In this document: piece after piece, positions 36,653 through 46,213 of the stretch
How positions within the stretch are numbered: position 1 is the stretch's first letter
How the letters are laid out: each line of letters opens with the position of its first letter
Assembly: GCF_024707505.1 (NCBI RefSeq)
Contig: NZ_CP102604.1
Span: 310,001 to 374,000, forward strand
Length of the DNA: 64,000 bases
DNA from: Pantoea sp. SOD02
GTDB taxonomy: Bacteria; Pseudomonadota; Gammaproteobacteria; Enterobacterales; Enterobacteriaceae
Direction: 5' to 3'
The notes under the pieces: model-generated
Database searches by the model: none
What the model saw: only the letters and a program-made list of their open reading frames with translations
Told to the model about the DNA's origin: nothing
Made by a program: the position numbers and the translations under genes

Positions 36653-37121
36653 ACAAAAATGGCGCACCGAGGCGCAATACTGTTCAGTTAAGCGCAGAGC
36701 GACTTTCGTTCGCCATGTGCTGAGGCAGTTGCAGTAACTTCGTGCGGCGACCGAGCAGAGAGCGCCTGGCCGCGCCCTCTGCACTCCCGGGCCTTGCGCC
36801 AGCCCAGCTCGCCGCTGCGCGGTGCCTTCACTCGTTCACGATTCCTGACGGACCGGTGGCGATTCGCTCCTGCTCAGCGCCACCTCTCGCCGCATCCATG
36901 CGGCTCGCCCTGGAATCCCTCACTCGTTCAGCGAGTTGGGATGTCGCCTCAACACCCGCGCTGCACCATCAAGGCATAATTTTGACTCGCCATCGCTACA
37001 AGTCTCGTAGGGTCGCCATTCATGGCGACCAGAATTAGTCATCAGGCAGGAGGGATCGTGGGAGAATAGCGAGGACTTAGCGGGCGCACCGAAGTGCGCC
37101 TTTGTGTTTTCATGTCGCCTA
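36653..37121. other. 470-bp hairpin-rich gap between ubiA and plsB
   Basis: No plausible gene is present. The stretch 36780-36940 holds successive hairpins: GGTGGCG/CGCCACC (36855-36861 and 36878-36884), GCCGCAT/ATGCGGC (36889-36904) and ACTCG/CGAGT (36922-36936). Two copies of CACTCGTTCA occur at 36830-36839 and 36921-36930. A REP (37007-37030) and a GGCGCAC/GTGCGCC hairpin (37081-37098) follow. Short open frames run through 36742-37038 but lack ribosome sites. It could be a dispersed structured repeat or an RNA. Confidence 0.55.
37007..37030 (+). repeat. REP element (class A), R7
   Basis: GTAG plus arms GGTCGCCAT/ATGGCGACC with a TC loop, identical to R1 at 3152-3175. Single copy in the ubiA-plsB gap. 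Confidence 0.85.
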
Positions 37122-39545
37122 CTAATCGTGGGTGACCGCACTCTCAATCGTCAGACGGACATCGCTGGTTACCAGCTCCGCCAGCATCTGCCACATCATA
37201 TGGCTGCGTTCCGCATCGGCATCGCCTTTGTCACTGATATAACCTTCATCACGCAGCGTAAGTACCAGCGCAGTGAACACCGCTTTATCAAAGAACTCTG
37301 GCGCGTTGATGCCGTGCAGCACAGAAAGACGCTGAGCCAGCGTGCGGCTCTCTTTCTCCAGCGTGCCACGGTTGATGGCCGGTTTCGCGCTGAGGATAGC
37401 GAAGGTAATCGCGAAGCGCTGTAGCGTCTCACGAATACCCGCCGCCAACAGTTGCAGCGAACGGTGACGTGCTGGCGTCATTTTCAGCTGACCATCCTGC
37501 AACGTAATCAGCCCCTGACGTGCCATCTCTGAACAGAGTGCGTTGAGCAGCGCAGGTAATTCCGCCTTGTCCCAGCGCAGGAACAGTTCGCTCTTCAGCA
37601 TCGGATACACCAGGCTAACCTGGCGCAGCAGCTCAGCTTCGCTAATTTCACGGTGTTGCTGCACGATGGCGGCAATCAGCGACGGCATCACCAACATGTG
37701 ATGGATGTTGTTGCGATAGTAGGTCATCAGCACCGCCTGCTCGCGCGGCAAAATGATGATGTCGCCAATACTGTCTTGCTCGGTCTCGAACTTGTTCATG
37801 CCCATCGCGTGATCAAGCAGCGCTTCGGCGCTCATATCGGGCACCGTGGCTTCCGGCGAATATGGCACGTTGCGTAGGAGTTGCGTATAGCACTCTAACT
37901 GCTCAATCAGCTGTTCGCGGGTCAGTGAACGTTGACGTGACGCCAGCAGCGCAGTCACGCACAGGTTCATGGCGTTTGCTGCACCGGCTTCGTTAATGCG
38001 CACCATCAGCTTAGCCGCAATGTCATTCACGGCCGGCGTCATCCACGCAGGACGTTGCGGTTCGATAGGATCAATCGCATCGCGCCATTCCGGCACGTTT
38101 TTGTTCAGGTAGTTCATCAACGGCAGCGGTTCGCCGAAGTTAACGTAGCCCTGACCCAGATTGCGCAGCTTACGCAAGCCGCGCACCATCTGCAGGAAGC
38201 TCTCTTTCTCTTTGGCAGCGCCACGCAGCTCTTTGGCGTACGTGCCCACTTCCATCACGTGCTCGTAGCCGATGTAAATCGGCACGAAGGTGATCGGGCG
38301 ACTGCCGCCACGCAGCATCGCCTGCAGCGTCATCGACAGGGTGCCGGTTTTCGGGTCCAGCAAACGGCCAGTACGCGAACGTCCGCCTTCCACAAAGTAT
38401 TCAACGGAGTAACCACGGCTAAATAGCTCGCCGAGATATTCACGGAACACGGTGGAGTAGAGTTTGTTGCCCTTAAAGGTGCGACGAATAAAGAACGCGC
38501 CCAAGCGACGGAAAATCGGGCCGGCAGGCCAGAAGTTCAGGTTGATACCCGCAGCAATGTGCGGTGGCACCAGGCCTTGATGATAAAGCACGTAGGAGAG
38601 CAGCAGATAATCCATGTGGCTGCGGTGGCAAGGCACATAGACAATCTCATGGCCATCCTGCGCCAGCTGACGCACGCGCTCACCGCCATGCACGTTGATG
38701 CCCTGATACAGGCGGCTCCACAGCCAGCCCATCACGCGGTCAGTGACTTTAATCGCTTCGTAAGAGAAGTTGGCCGCCACTTCTTCCATCATTTCGATGG
38801 CGTTCTGCTGGGCTTTCTCATGCGAAATCTTTTTGCTGCGCGCTTCATCTTCTACCGCTTTTTCAATCGCTTTGGACTGTAAAAGCTTGTTGAAGAGATC
38901 CTGACGTGCAGGCAGACGCGGGCCGACCGCAGCCAGACGTTGGCGAGCAAAGTGAATACGCGCCACGCGAGCCAGCTTCTGTGCAATCGACTTATCGGTA
39001 CCGTGTTCGGTCGCCATCTGGCGTAGCGAAACGGTTTGCGAGAAGCGGACAAAGCTGTCGCGGCCGTGCCACAAAATGGCGAAGAACTTCTGCACACCAT
39101 TCAGCACGCGCAGATGCGGCGTGGATTCACCGGATGTTTCACGTCCCGGCGCGCGACCAAACATCACCGCGACCGGCAGCATTTGCACGTCGAGTTGCGG
39201 GTTACTGCGGTGCAAATCCAGATAATCGTGGAACAGCTTCACCGATTCGGGATTGGCCACGAAATAGGGAATCACGCGAGGACCATCGTGAATAAACACG
39301 TGGCGCGGCAGCAGGGTGCCATCGATCTCCAGCGGAGCCAGCGGATCGGGCAGATCATGTTTCAGGCATTGAGCACGCAGCGTGAGCAAGTCAGCCTTTG
39401 AATCATAAGGCAAAACATACATCACCGGACGTGTCGGATCGATCCCGTGTTCAGAGACGGGATCGGTCGGAATGACCTTACTTTTTACCAAAATAGAGAG
39501 TGGTAAATTCAATAATTTGTAATAGAGTTTACGCCAACCTGACAT
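37122..39545 (-). CDS. plsB: Glycerol-3-phosphate O-acyltransferase PlsB
   Basis: PlsB acylates sn-glycerol-3-phosphate at position 1, the first step of phospholipid synthesis, at the inner membrane. With ATG 39545 ([23 protein letters not shown]) it has 807 residues, as in E. coli. The acyltransferase motif [10 protein letters not shown] (His about 307) and motif [13 protein letters not shown] are present. A TTG start at 39572 with the frame open upstream is possible but less likely. It is divergent from dgkA, which links phospholipid synthesis and diacylglycerol recycling. Confidence 0.96.
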   Translation of the reverse strand: MSGWRKLYYKLLNLPLSILVKSKVIPTDPVSEHGIDPTRPVMYVLPYDSKADLLTLRAQCLKHDLPDPLAPLEIDGTLLPRHVFIHDGPRVIPYFVANPESVKLFHDYLDLHRSNPQLDVQMLPVAVMFGRAPGRETSGESTPHLRVLNGVQKFFAILWHGRDSFVRFSQTVSLRQMATEHGTDKSIAQKLARVARIHFARQRLAAVGPRLPARQDLFNKLLQSKAIEKAVEDEARSKKISHEKAQQNAIEMMEEVAANFSYEAIKVTDRVMGWLWSRLYQGINVHGGERVRQLAQDGHEIVYVPCHRSHMDYLLLSYVLYHQGLVPPHIAAGINLNFWPAGPIFRRLGAFFIRRTFKGNKLYSTVFREYLGELFSRGYSVEYFVEGGRSRTGRLLDPKTGTLSMTLQAMLRGGSRPITFVPIYIGYEHVMEVGTYAKELRGAAKEKESFLQMVRGLRKLRNLGQGYVNFGEPLPLMNYLNKNVPEWRDAIDPIEPQRPAWMTPAVNDIAAKLMVRINEAGAANAMNLCVTALLASRQRSLTREQLIEQLECYTQLLRNVPYSPEATVPDMSAEALLDHAMGMNKFETEQDSIGDIIILPREQAVLMTYYRNNIHHMLVMPSLIAAIVQQHREISEAELLRQVSLVYPMLKSELFLRWDKAELPALLNALCSEMARQGLITLQDGQLKMTPARHRSLQLLAAGIRETLQRFAITFAILSAKPAINRGTLEKESRTLAQRLSVLHGINAPEFFDKAVFTALVLTLRDEGYISDKGDADAERSHMMWQMLAELVTSDVRLTIESAVTHD

Positions 39546-39672
39546 AGACAACTTTAAGCCTCTTGTTAGCAAAGCGCGGCAAGCATACCAGAAAGCGCAG
39601 CGAAGGTCTGTGGCTCTGCCGCCTCATACTGCCCACACATTGACGTCAAAATAGATCAAGGGTTCCATAGAC

Positions 39673-40041
39673 ATGGCAAATAACGTCACCGGTTTAGTAA
39701 GAATAGTGAAAGCAGCCGGTTATTCCTGGCAGGGCCTGCGTGCCGCATGGCAGCACGAAGCCGCATTTCGGCAGGAAGCTGTCGCCGCGCTGGTGGCAAT
39801 TCTCGTGGCCTGCTGGCTGGATGTAGATACCCTTTCCCGCATCTTGATGATTGGCTCGGTAGTGTTGGTTATCATCGTTGAGATCCTTAATAGCGCTATC
39901 GAGGCGGTGGTCGACCGCATCGGGCAGGAACAACATCCGCTCGCGGGCCGCGCCAAAGATATGGGATCGGCTGCCGTATTGCTGACTATCTTACTGGCTC
40001 TGTTCGTCTGGATCGCGCTGCTCTGGACGCATTTGAGATAG
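39673..40041 (+). CDS. dgkA: Diacylglycerol kinase DgkA
   Basis: DgkA phosphorylates diacylglycerol (a by-product of membrane-derived oligosaccharide synthesis) back to phosphatidate. The 122-residue protein forms three membrane helices and works as a trimer. The signature EILNSAIEAVVDRIGQEQHPLAGRAKDMGSAAV contains the catalytic Glu and Asn residues. It lies between plsB (divergent) and lexA, exactly as in E. coli. Confidence 0.96.
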   Translation: MANNVTGLVRIVKAAGYSWQGLRAAWQHEAAFRQEAVAALVAILVACWLDVDTLSRILMIGSVVLVIIVEILNSAIEAVVDRIGQEQHPLAGRAKDMGSAAVLLTILLALFVWIALLWTHLR

Positions 40042-40103
40042 GGATTCCAGATTCATCAAACCGCTGATTTTTCCCTCTGTTACGGTTTTCATTTCGCGAA
40101 TAC

Positions 40104-40138
40104 CTGTATATACTCACAGCGACTGTATAAACAACCAG
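40104..40138 (+). promoter_or_regulatory. Two LexA (SOS) boxes upstream of lexA
   Basis: CTGTATATACTCACAG (40104-40119) and CTGTATAAACAACCAG (40123-40138) both fit CTG-N10-CAG. The first is identical to the first E. coli lexA box. They are only 3 bp apart (19-bp centre distance) against 5 bp (21) in E. coli. They predict tight autoregulation of lexA-dinF. Confidence 0.93.
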
Positions 40139-40146
40139 GGGGCGGG

Positions 40147-40761
40147 ATGAAAGCGTTAACTGCACGGCAGCAACAGGTCTATGACCTGATTCGCGACCAT
40201 ATTAACCAGACGGGCATGCCGCCAACGCGTGCGGAAATTGCTGCGCAACTGGGTTTTCGCTCGCCCAATGCTGCTGAAGAGCATCTGAAAGCGCTGGCGC
40301 GTAAAGGCGTAATTGAAATTGTTTCCGGCGCATCGCGCGGGATTCGTTTGCTAATGGAAGAAGAACCGAGCGAAGGGCTGCCGCTGATTGGCCGCGTCGC
40401 TGCCGGTGAACCCCTGCTGGCGCAGGAACATATTGAAGCCCACTATCAGGTGGATGCTAATCTGTTCAAACCAAGTGCCGATTTCCTGCTGCGTGTAAGC
40501 GGTATGTCGATGAAAGATATCGGCATTATGGATGGCGATCTGTTAGCGGTGCATAAAACGCAGGAAGTGCGTAACGGCCAGGTTGTCGTGGCGCGCATTG
40601 ATGATGAAGTCACTGTGAAACGCTGGAAAAAGCAGGGCGCGATTGTTCATCTGCTGCCGGAAAACACCGATTTCCAACCGATTGTTGTTGATACCCGTGA
40701 GCAGTCACTAACTGTTGAAGGTTTAGCTGTCGGGATTGTACGCAACGGCGAGTGGCTCTGA
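40147..40761 (+). CDS. lexA: SOS repressor LexA
   Basis: LexA represses the SOS regulon and cleaves itself when RecA filaments form. The 204 residues comprise a winged-helix N-terminal domain (to about 70) and a protease-like C-terminal domain. The cleavage site is Ala86-Gly87 (RVAAGEPLL); the catalytic Ser lies in VSGMSMKD (about 121) and Lys in DEVTVKRW (about 158), each two higher than in E. coli. Two SOS boxes precede it. dinF follows on the same strand. Confidence 0.97.
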   Translation: MKALTARQQQVYDLIRDHINQTGMPPTRAEIAAQLGFRSPNAAEEHLKALARKGVIEIVSGASRGIRLLMEEEPSEGLPLIGRVAAGEPLLAQEHIEAHYQVDANLFKPSADFLLRVSGMSMKDIGIMDGDLLAVHKTQEVRNGQVVVARIDDEVTVKRWKKQGAIVHLLPENTDFQPIVVDTREQSLTVEGLAVGIVRNGEWL

Positions 40762-40898
40762 TCAGTTTCTGATCCTCCCCAACTGCGGCGGTGTGAATTT
40801 TGCGCTGACCGCAGTCTGCTGTTTTACTTCTCTGTGACTCTTTCTGCGGCTCACGCTGGCGCCATTACGCTGATTACCGCACACAACGGAATGGGCTG

Positions 40899-42221
40899 AT
40901 GCAGCTGTTTTCCTCTTCAGATAAAACACTCTGGCGGCTAGCGCTGCCGATGATCCTGTCAAATATCACCGTCCCGTTACTGGGCGTGGTGGATACCGCT
41001 GTTATTGGCCATCTCGATAGCCCGATTTATCTCGGTGGCGTTGCCGTGGGTACAACGGCAACCAGCTTCATCTTTATGCTTCTGCTGTTCCTGCGCATGA
41101 GCACCACCGGATTGACCGCTCAGGCATTTGGTGCCAATGACAAAACCGCGCTGGCGCGCGCCTTAACGCAACCGCTACTGATTGCGCTGGTTTTTGGCGT
41201 GCTGTTTATGGTGCTGCGAACGCCGGTAAGCAGCCTGGCGGCAGCCTTGATGGGCGGCAGCCCGGAAGTGCAGCAGCAGGCGAAAATCTTTATTGAGATT
41301 CGCTGGCTGAGTGCGCCCGCAACCTTAGCCAATTTGGTGATTCTTGGCTGGCTGCTGGGCGTGCAGTATGCGCGGGCACCGATGGTGTTACTGATCATCG
41401 GCAATCTGGTGAATATCCTGCTTGATCTGCTGTTCGTCCTCAAACTGCATTGGGGTGTGGCTGGCGCGGCGGCGGCTACCGCGCTGGCAGAATATGTCAC
41501 GCTGGGCGTGGGTTTGTGGATGGTAGCGCGCGTGCTGAAAATGCGCGGTATCCACTTTACTCTGCTTAAAAGTAGCTGGCGCGGCGATGCGGCGCGGCTA
41601 TTCCGCCTCAATCGCGACATTATGCTGCGTTCTTTAATGCTACAAATCTGCTTCGCGTCGCTCACTATCCTTGGCGCACGAATTGGCCCGGATGTGGTGG
41701 CGGTCAATGCGGTGCTGTTGATGTTCCTCACTTTTACCGCATACGCGCTGGATGGTTTTGCCTACGCGGTTGAAGCCTGTTCAGGTGAAGCTGTTGGGGC
41801 CAAAGATCGCAGTCGGCTGTTGCTGGTTTGGCATGCGGCTTGTCGTCAGGCTTGCTTTGTTGCAGCGATCTTTGCGCTGATTTATGCATTCACCGGTCCG
41901 CAGATTGTGGCGATGCTGACGTCACTGGAAGCGCTACGAGAGATGGCCGACAGATATCTGATTTGGCAGGTGATTCTGCCGCTGGTTGGCGTGTGGTGTT
42001 ATCTGCTGGATGGGATGTTTATCGGCGCGACGCGCGGTCGTGAGATGCGTAACAGCATGGTGATGGCGGCAATCGGCTACGGTGTATCGCTGCTCACATT
42101 GCCGTGGCTCGGCAATCACGGTTTATGGCTGGCAGTGACGGTGTTCCTGGCGCTACGCGGACTGACGCTGTGGCTGATCTGGCGCGGTCACTGGCAACGT
42201 GATAGCTGGTTCAACGCCTGA
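40899..42221 (+). CDS. dinF: MATE family efflux protein DinF
   Basis: DinF is an SOS-induced MATE-type membrane exporter that protects E. coli from oxidative and bile stress. The 440 residues have 12 membrane segments with the MATE blocks ALPMILSNITVPLLGVVDTAVIGHL and AYALDGFAYAVEACSGEAVG. It is 137 bp after lexA, so it may be read through from the lexA promoter as in E. coli. The start ATG 40899 has a weak ribosome site (GGAATGGG). Confidence 0.93.
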   Translation: MQLFSSSDKTLWRLALPMILSNITVPLLGVVDTAVIGHLDSPIYLGGVAVGTTATSFIFMLLLFLRMSTTGLTAQAFGANDKTALARALTQPLLIALVFGVLFMVLRTPVSSLAAALMGGSPEVQQQAKIFIEIRWLSAPATLANLVILGWLLGVQYARAPMVLLIIGNLVNILLDLLFVLKLHWGVAGAAAATALAEYVTLGVGLWMVARVLKMRGIHFTLLKSSWRGDAARLFRLNRDIMLRSLMLQICFASLTILGARIGPDVVAVNAVLLMFLTFTAYALDGFAYAVEACSGEAVGAKDRSRLLLVWHAACRQACFVAAIFALIYAFTGPQIVAMLTSLEALREMADRYLIWQVILPLVGVWCYLLDGMFIGATRGREMRNSMVMAAIGYGVSLLTLPWLGNHGLWLAVTVFLALRGLTLWLIWRGHWQRDSWFNA

Positions 42222-42385
42222 ATAAGCGAAGCGTAACCTACAGATTAATCTGTAATTCTCTGCAAACTGCGAAACGGCCACTACAATTACCTTATACGGC
42301 GCACATGAGTAGCGCGTTGTGTGGGTATATCGCCATATAGATAGGTGATGTATCTATCTCACTCAGGATGAAGTGGAGGATTGTT

Positions 42386-42598
42386 ATGAACAAAGACGAA
42401 GCGAGCGGAAACTGGAAGCAGTTTAAAGGGAAATTTAAAGAGAAGTGGGGCAAGCTTACGGATGACGACATGACGGTGATCGAAGGTAAACGCGATCAGT
42501 TGGTCGGTAAAATCCAGGAGCGCTACGGTTATGCGAAAGACCAGGCCGAGCAAGAAGTTAAGGACTGGGAAAGCACCAATAAAGATTACCGCTGGTAA
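42386..42598 (+). CDS. yjbJ: CsbD family stress protein YjbJ
   Basis: A small hydrophilic protein of 70 residues (MNKDEASGNWKQFKGKFKE), nearly the same as E. coli YjbJ, one of the most abundant stationary-phase proteins. CsbD family members are stress-induced; the molecular function is unknown. I chose ATG 42386, which follows GTGGAGG; an earlier in-frame ATG at 42368 would lie before that site. It converges on zur. Confidence 0.92.
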   Translation: MNKDEASGNWKQFKGKFKEKWGKLTDDDMTVIEGKRDQLVGKIQERYGYAKDQAEQEVKDWESTNKDYRW

Positions 42599-42673
42599 TC
42601 GCCCCTTAATGAATATGCTCCTACCCGCCAATCATTTAGCGTAGTGATTGGCCCGGCACAAGGATGTGCCTCT

Positions 42674-43192
42674 CTATTTTCTTACCCGTTTTTTCCCCTC
42701 AACCTGATGGTCATGCTCGCAGCTTTCATGATGCGTGCAAGCCGCCACTTCTGCGCAGTTCTCACACAGGCCATGCGCCTCAATTACAGTATGACGCAGA
42801 GAAAATCCCGCCTGATCCGCTAACGAAGCAATGGTCTTTTCCACACCATGAGCATGTTTTTCAGTCACTGCCGCGCAACCGTCACACACCAACATCACTG
42901 AAGTATGTGCCGGCTCATCAAAATGATGACAAACCACATAACTGTTATTCGACTCAACGCGATGAATAAATCCCTGTTCCAGCAGGAAATCCAGCGCGCG
43001 ATAAATGGTGGGCGGTTTAGCTTGCGGTTCACTGACACGCAGCTGATCCAGCAAATCGTAAGCGCTTATCGAACCATTCTGCTCTGCCATCAAGCGCAGC
43101 ACTTCGGCGCGCTGAGTGGTGAGGCGCACGCCGCGATCAAGGCAAAGTGATTCAGCCTGGGTAAGAAGTTGTTCTGGCGTGAGGTTTGACAT
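42674..43192 (-). CDS. zur: Zinc uptake regulator Zur
   Basis: Zur is the Fur-family repressor that shuts zinc import when zinc is bound. The 172-residue protein (start ATG 43192, MSNLTPEQLLTQAE) has a winged-helix N-terminal domain and a dimerisation domain with the structural Zn site (CDGCAAV, CENCAEVAACTHHESCEHDH). Extra upstream codons of the open frame are unlikely because GGAGAATGCTT precedes ATG 43192. A Zur-box-like dyad sits 23 bp upstream, so self-repression is possible. Confidence 0.94.
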   Translation of the reverse strand: MSNLTPEQLLTQAESLCLDRGVRLTTQRAEVLRLMAEQNGSISAYDLLDQLRVSEPQAKPPTIYRALDFLLEQGFIHRVESNNSYVVCHHFDEPAHTSVMLVCDGCAAVTEKHAHGVEKTIASLADQAGFSLRHTVIEAHGLCENCAEVAACTHHESCEHDHQVEGKKRVRK

Positions 43193-43643
43193 AAGCATTC
43201 TCCGGGTTGCAGGTGATGTTATTTTATCACACAAATTTTTACGCTGCTGTGATTGCTTATTTTACTTAAATTCCTACAGAAAATTCCCACCAATCAATCG
43301 ATTACCCTTCCTGTTTTTCGATCAATTTTGTTGCAATCAACATTCCTGAAAAATGCGTACCGGCAGACAGCGCAACGGCTGCACGGATTTTGCTTTGCAA
43401 CTCACTGGGTTAGCGTCTATGGTTCAAAAGGTCTTAAGTAATTTCTGGTATCAATTTACTCACTGTTAATTTTTCTGCATAAAAACACAGCGGAATGGTG
43501 CTTACGCATCCAATTCTGCGAATAGCAGTGCTATTTCCTTTTAATTCACAGCAATGAAGCGTTAGCCAGGGTTCAGAATAGCGGCTAACTAAACTTTCAG
43601 TCGGTGAGTGATTCAGCGACATTTCAAAGGTGATGGCAGGCTC
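43193..43643. other. AT-rich gap between divergent zur and the TraF-like gene
   Basis: About 450 bp without a credible gene. It contains a Zur-box-like sequence (43215-43234) next to zur. The rest is AT-rich and presumably carries the promoter of the outer-membrane protein gene, but I see no assignable operator there. Confidence 0.5.
43215..43234. promoter_or_regulatory. Possible Zur box upstream of zur
   Basis: GATGTTATTTTATCACACAA resembles the E. coli znuA/znuC operator as I remember it (AATGTTATAATATCACACTT), agreeing at about 16 of 20 positions. It lies 23 bp before the zur ATG. Confidence 0.5.
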
Positions 43644-44894
43644 ATGGTGAAGACAATATTCAGGCACAAAAAAGTAGCTTATCTTGTTGGTTTGAATGCA
43701 GTATTTCTTTCTTCCTCAGCTCTGGCAGCAGGTACATGGTATGACGCGCGTAACGACGCAATGGGCGGTACCGGCGTAGCCTCTTCCACCTGGAGTTCCG
43801 CAGTGCTGGCTAACCCAGCATTGATGACCAAAGCGCAACCTGAAGATAACGTCAGCATCATTTTTCCTTCAGCCGGTGCACAGGTTACTGATAAAGACAA
43901 ATTGATCGACCGCGTCGATGACATCACTGATACCGTTGATCGTTATCAGGACGTAATCGATAACCTGACCTTTGCCGATTACCTTAATGGTTACCCGCAG
44001 TTGAAGGCCGCAGCAGGTGATATGGCTAATCAGCTCAGCGATCTGCGCGGCAATAAAGCCAACGCAACGGCGGGCGTAGCCCTGGCCGTCACCGTTCCAA
44101 ATGAAACCTTACCTTTTGCCTTTATCACTAAGGCGTACGGTACTGCGCACGTGCGCGCCAACGTAGCGGATAGCGATATTGCCTACCTGCGCGCTGTTGC
44201 CGATGGGTCGAGAATTCCTGTTCCAGGTGATGAAGATAACTTGCGCTCCAGCGCCAATGGGCTGGCGGCTTTGGTCACCGATTATGGTGTGTCAGTCGCG
44301 CATGAATTCTCGATTGCCGGCCATCCGGTTTCTGTCGGCGTGACGCCAAAGCTGCAGAAAACCTGGCTGTATAACTACACCGCGAGTATCTACAACTACG
44401 ACAAGAGCGACATCAACAACAGCCGCTATCGCAGCAGCGATACCGGTTTCAACGTGGATGCTGGCGTTGCAACGGATTTCGGTGAGAACTGGACTTTCGG
44501 TGTGACCGGGCAAAACCTGATCTCGCGCGATATCGACACCAAAGAGGTGAACGGCTACCGCGATACTTACCAAATTCGTCCACTGGTTACTACCGGGCTT
44601 TCCTGGAATAACGGGCCGTTCACGCTGGCCGGTGATGTTGATCTGACTGAAACCAAGCGCTTCAAATCGGAAGACAGCAGCCAGTATGCTGGCGTAGGTG
44701 CGGAGTATCGTGTGCTGGATTGGCTGGCGCTGCGCGCCGGTTATCGTGCCGACCTGAAGTCGAACGATACTGACGTGTTCACCGCTGGTTTGGGTGTGTC
44801 ACCGTTCAGCAATACCGTTCATCTCGATCTGGCCGGTTCTGTGGGTAAAGACAACACCGTGGGTGCGATGCTGCAGCTCGGATTTAACTTCTAA
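43644..44894 (+). CDS. TraF-like outer-membrane beta-barrel protein (chromosomal)
   Basis: A 416-residue protein with a signal peptide (VGLNAVFLSSSALA-AG) and a C-terminal half rich in amphipathic beta strands ending in aromatic Phe (MLQLGFNF), typical of outer-membrane barrels of the FadL/TraF_2 kind. The N-terminal motif WYDARNDAMGGTGVASSTWSSAVLANPALMTK is characteristic of the conjugal-transfer TraF family found on chromosomes. No other conjugation gene is near, so the transfer name is historical. Start ATG 43644 follows GGCAGG. Function is unknown. Confidence 0.75.
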   Translation: MVKTIFRHKKVAYLVGLNAVFLSSSALAAGTWYDARNDAMGGTGVASSTWSSAVLANPALMTKAQPEDNVSIIFPSAGAQVTDKDKLIDRVDDITDTVDRYQDVIDNLTFADYLNGYPQLKAAAGDMANQLSDLRGNKANATAGVALAVTVPNETLPFAFITKAYGTAHVRANVADSDIAYLRAVADGSRIPVPGDEDNLRSSANGLAALVTDYGVSVAHEFSIAGHPVSVGVTPKLQKTWLYNYTASIYNYDKSDINNSRYRSSDTGFNVDAGVATDFGENWTFGVTGQNLISRDIDTKEVNGYRDTYQIRPLVTTGLSWNNGPFTLAGDVDLTETKRFKSEDSSQYAGVGAEYRVLDWLALRAGYRADLKSNDTDVFTAGLGVSPFSNTVHLDLAGSVGKDNTVGAMLQLGFNF

Positions 44895-44907
44895 TTCCCC
44901 GTCTGAT

Positions 44908-44934
44908 AACGGGCGGCTGTGCCGCCCGTTTTGC
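44908..44934 (+). terminator. Terminator of the TraF-like gene
   Basis: AACGGGCGGC (44909-44918), a TGT loop and GCCGCCCGTT (44922-44931) form a 10-bp stem followed by TTG. It separates this gene from dusA. Confidence 0.8.
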
Positions 44935-44991
44935 TGTGATATGATTGCGCAGTTTCTCATCACTTAACTTACTGCGGATTTACTGCGTTTC

Positions 44992-45990
44992 ATGACCGAT
45001 ACTTTCTCCTCGCAACGTTTTTCCATCGCCCCAATGCTCGACTGGACCGATCGTCACTGTCGTTATTTCCACCGTCAGCTGAGCGGCGACACGCTGCTAT
45101 ACACCGAAATGGTGACGACCGGCGCGATCATCCACGGTAAAGGCGACTATCTGGCTTACAGCGAGGAAGAGCATCCGCTGGCGCTGCAGCTGGGTGGTAG
45201 CGATCCCGCCGCGCTGGCGCAGTGCGCAAAGCTGGCAGAAGAGCGTGGCTACGATGAGATCAACCTCAACGTGGGTTGTCCGTCCGATCGCGTACAGAAC
45301 GGCCGTTTTGGAGCTTGCCTGATGGGCGATGCGGCGCTGGTTGCCGACTGCATTAAAGCGATGCGCGATGTGGTGAGCATTCCGGTGACGGTTAAAACCC
45401 GTATCGGCATTGATGAGCAGGACAGCTACGAATTCCTGTGTGATTTTATTGGCACCGTGGCGCAACAGGGCGGCTGCGATACTTTTATTATCCACGCGCG
45501 CAAAGCCTGGCTTTCCGGTTTGAGTCCGAAAGAGAATCGCGAGATCCCGCCGCTCGATTATCCACGCGTCTATCAATTGAAGCGCGACTTCCCGGCGTTG
45601 ACCATGGCGATTAATGGCGGCATCAAAACCCTGGAAGAAGCTAAACTGCATCTGCAGCATATGGATGGCGTGATGATGGGGCGCGAAGCCTATCAGAATC
45701 CGGGTATTCTGGCGCAGATTGATCGCGAACTGTTTGGCCGCGATACGCCGCGTGTCGATCCGGTGGCAGTGGTGCGCTCAATGTATCCGTACATTGAAGC
45801 TGAATTATCTAAAGGCATGTATCTCGGCCATGTTACACGTCATATGCTTGGCCTGTTCCAGGGTATTCCCGGTGCGCGCCAGTGGCGTCGTTACTTAAGT
45901 GAAAACGCCCATAAACCCGGTGCCGATGTGCGCGTGCTGGAAGCGGCGTTAGCGTTGGTAGCGGATAAGATCCCGCAGGAAGTGATGTAA
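44992..45990 (+). CDS. dusA: tRNA-dihydrouridine(20/20a) synthase DusA
   Basis: DusA reduces uridines 20 and 20a in the tRNA D-loop using FMN and NADPH. The 332-residue protein starts with the FMN-binding [14 protein letters not shown] and carries [21 protein letters not shown] with the catalytic Cys. Position upstream of pspG is as in E. coli. A terminator and a REP follow. Confidence 0.95.
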   Translation: MTDTFSSQRFSIAPMLDWTDRHCRYFHRQLSGDTLLYTEMVTTGAIIHGKGDYLAYSEEEHPLALQLGGSDPAALAQCAKLAEERGYDEINLNVGCPSDRVQNGRFGACLMGDAALVADCIKAMRDVVSIPVTVKTRIGIDEQDSYEFLCDFIGTVAQQGGCDTFIIHARKAWLSGLSPKENREIPPLDYPRVYQLKRDFPALTMAINGGIKTLEEAKLHLQHMDGVMMGREAYQNPGILAQIDRELFGRDTPRVDPVAVVRSMYPYIEAELSKGMYLGHVTRHMLGLFQGIPGARQWRRYLSENAHKPGADVRVLEAALALVADKIPQEVM

Positions 45991-46002
45991 TCATCGTCAG
46001 GC

Positions 46003-46024
46003 AAGCCGGAGCGTTCCGGCTTTT
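46003..46024 (+). terminator. Terminator of dusA
   Basis: AGCCGGA (46004-46010), a GCG loop and TCCGGCT (46015-46021) followed by TTT. REP R8 begins one base later. Confidence 0.8.
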
Positions 46025-46047
46025 GTAGGGTGCGCATTCATGCGCAC
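46025..46047 (+). repeat. REP element (class A variant), R8
   Basis: GTAG plus GGTGCGCAT/ATGCGCAC arms. The CGC to GCG change in the stem relative to other copies is matched on both arms. It lies between dusA and pspG. Confidence 0.8.
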
Positions 46048-46162
46048 ATCAAGGCCAGCAGAATGGTTTTTTCTGCGCCATAAATTAGTTTTTTTCATCA
46101 TCCTTTCAAGCCTTCACTCATCCCTTATCCAACATATTCAGACAGTTAGCCAAATTTATAAG

Positions 46163-46178
46163 TTGGCACGTATCTTGT
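46163..46178 (+). promoter_or_regulatory. Sigma-54 promoter of pspG
   Basis: TTGGCAC (46163-46169), five bases, TTGT (46175-46178) gives a -24/-12 element. E. coli pspG is transcribed by sigma-54 RNA polymerase with activator PspF, whose sites I could not place here. Confidence 0.8.
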
Positions 46179-46213
46179 AATGTTCCTGATGTTACTCACA
46201 CAGGAGAGCCTTA

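Noticed and set aside
36742..37038. Short plus-strand frames in the ubiA-plsB gap
   Set aside because: No ribosome-binding site, no recognisable motif, and the region is made of hairpins and a REP; treated as non-coding.
43434..43667. Minus-strand frame of 77 codons in the zur to TraF-like gap
   Set aside because: No ribosome site and no family resemblance; overlaps the start of the TraF-like gene.
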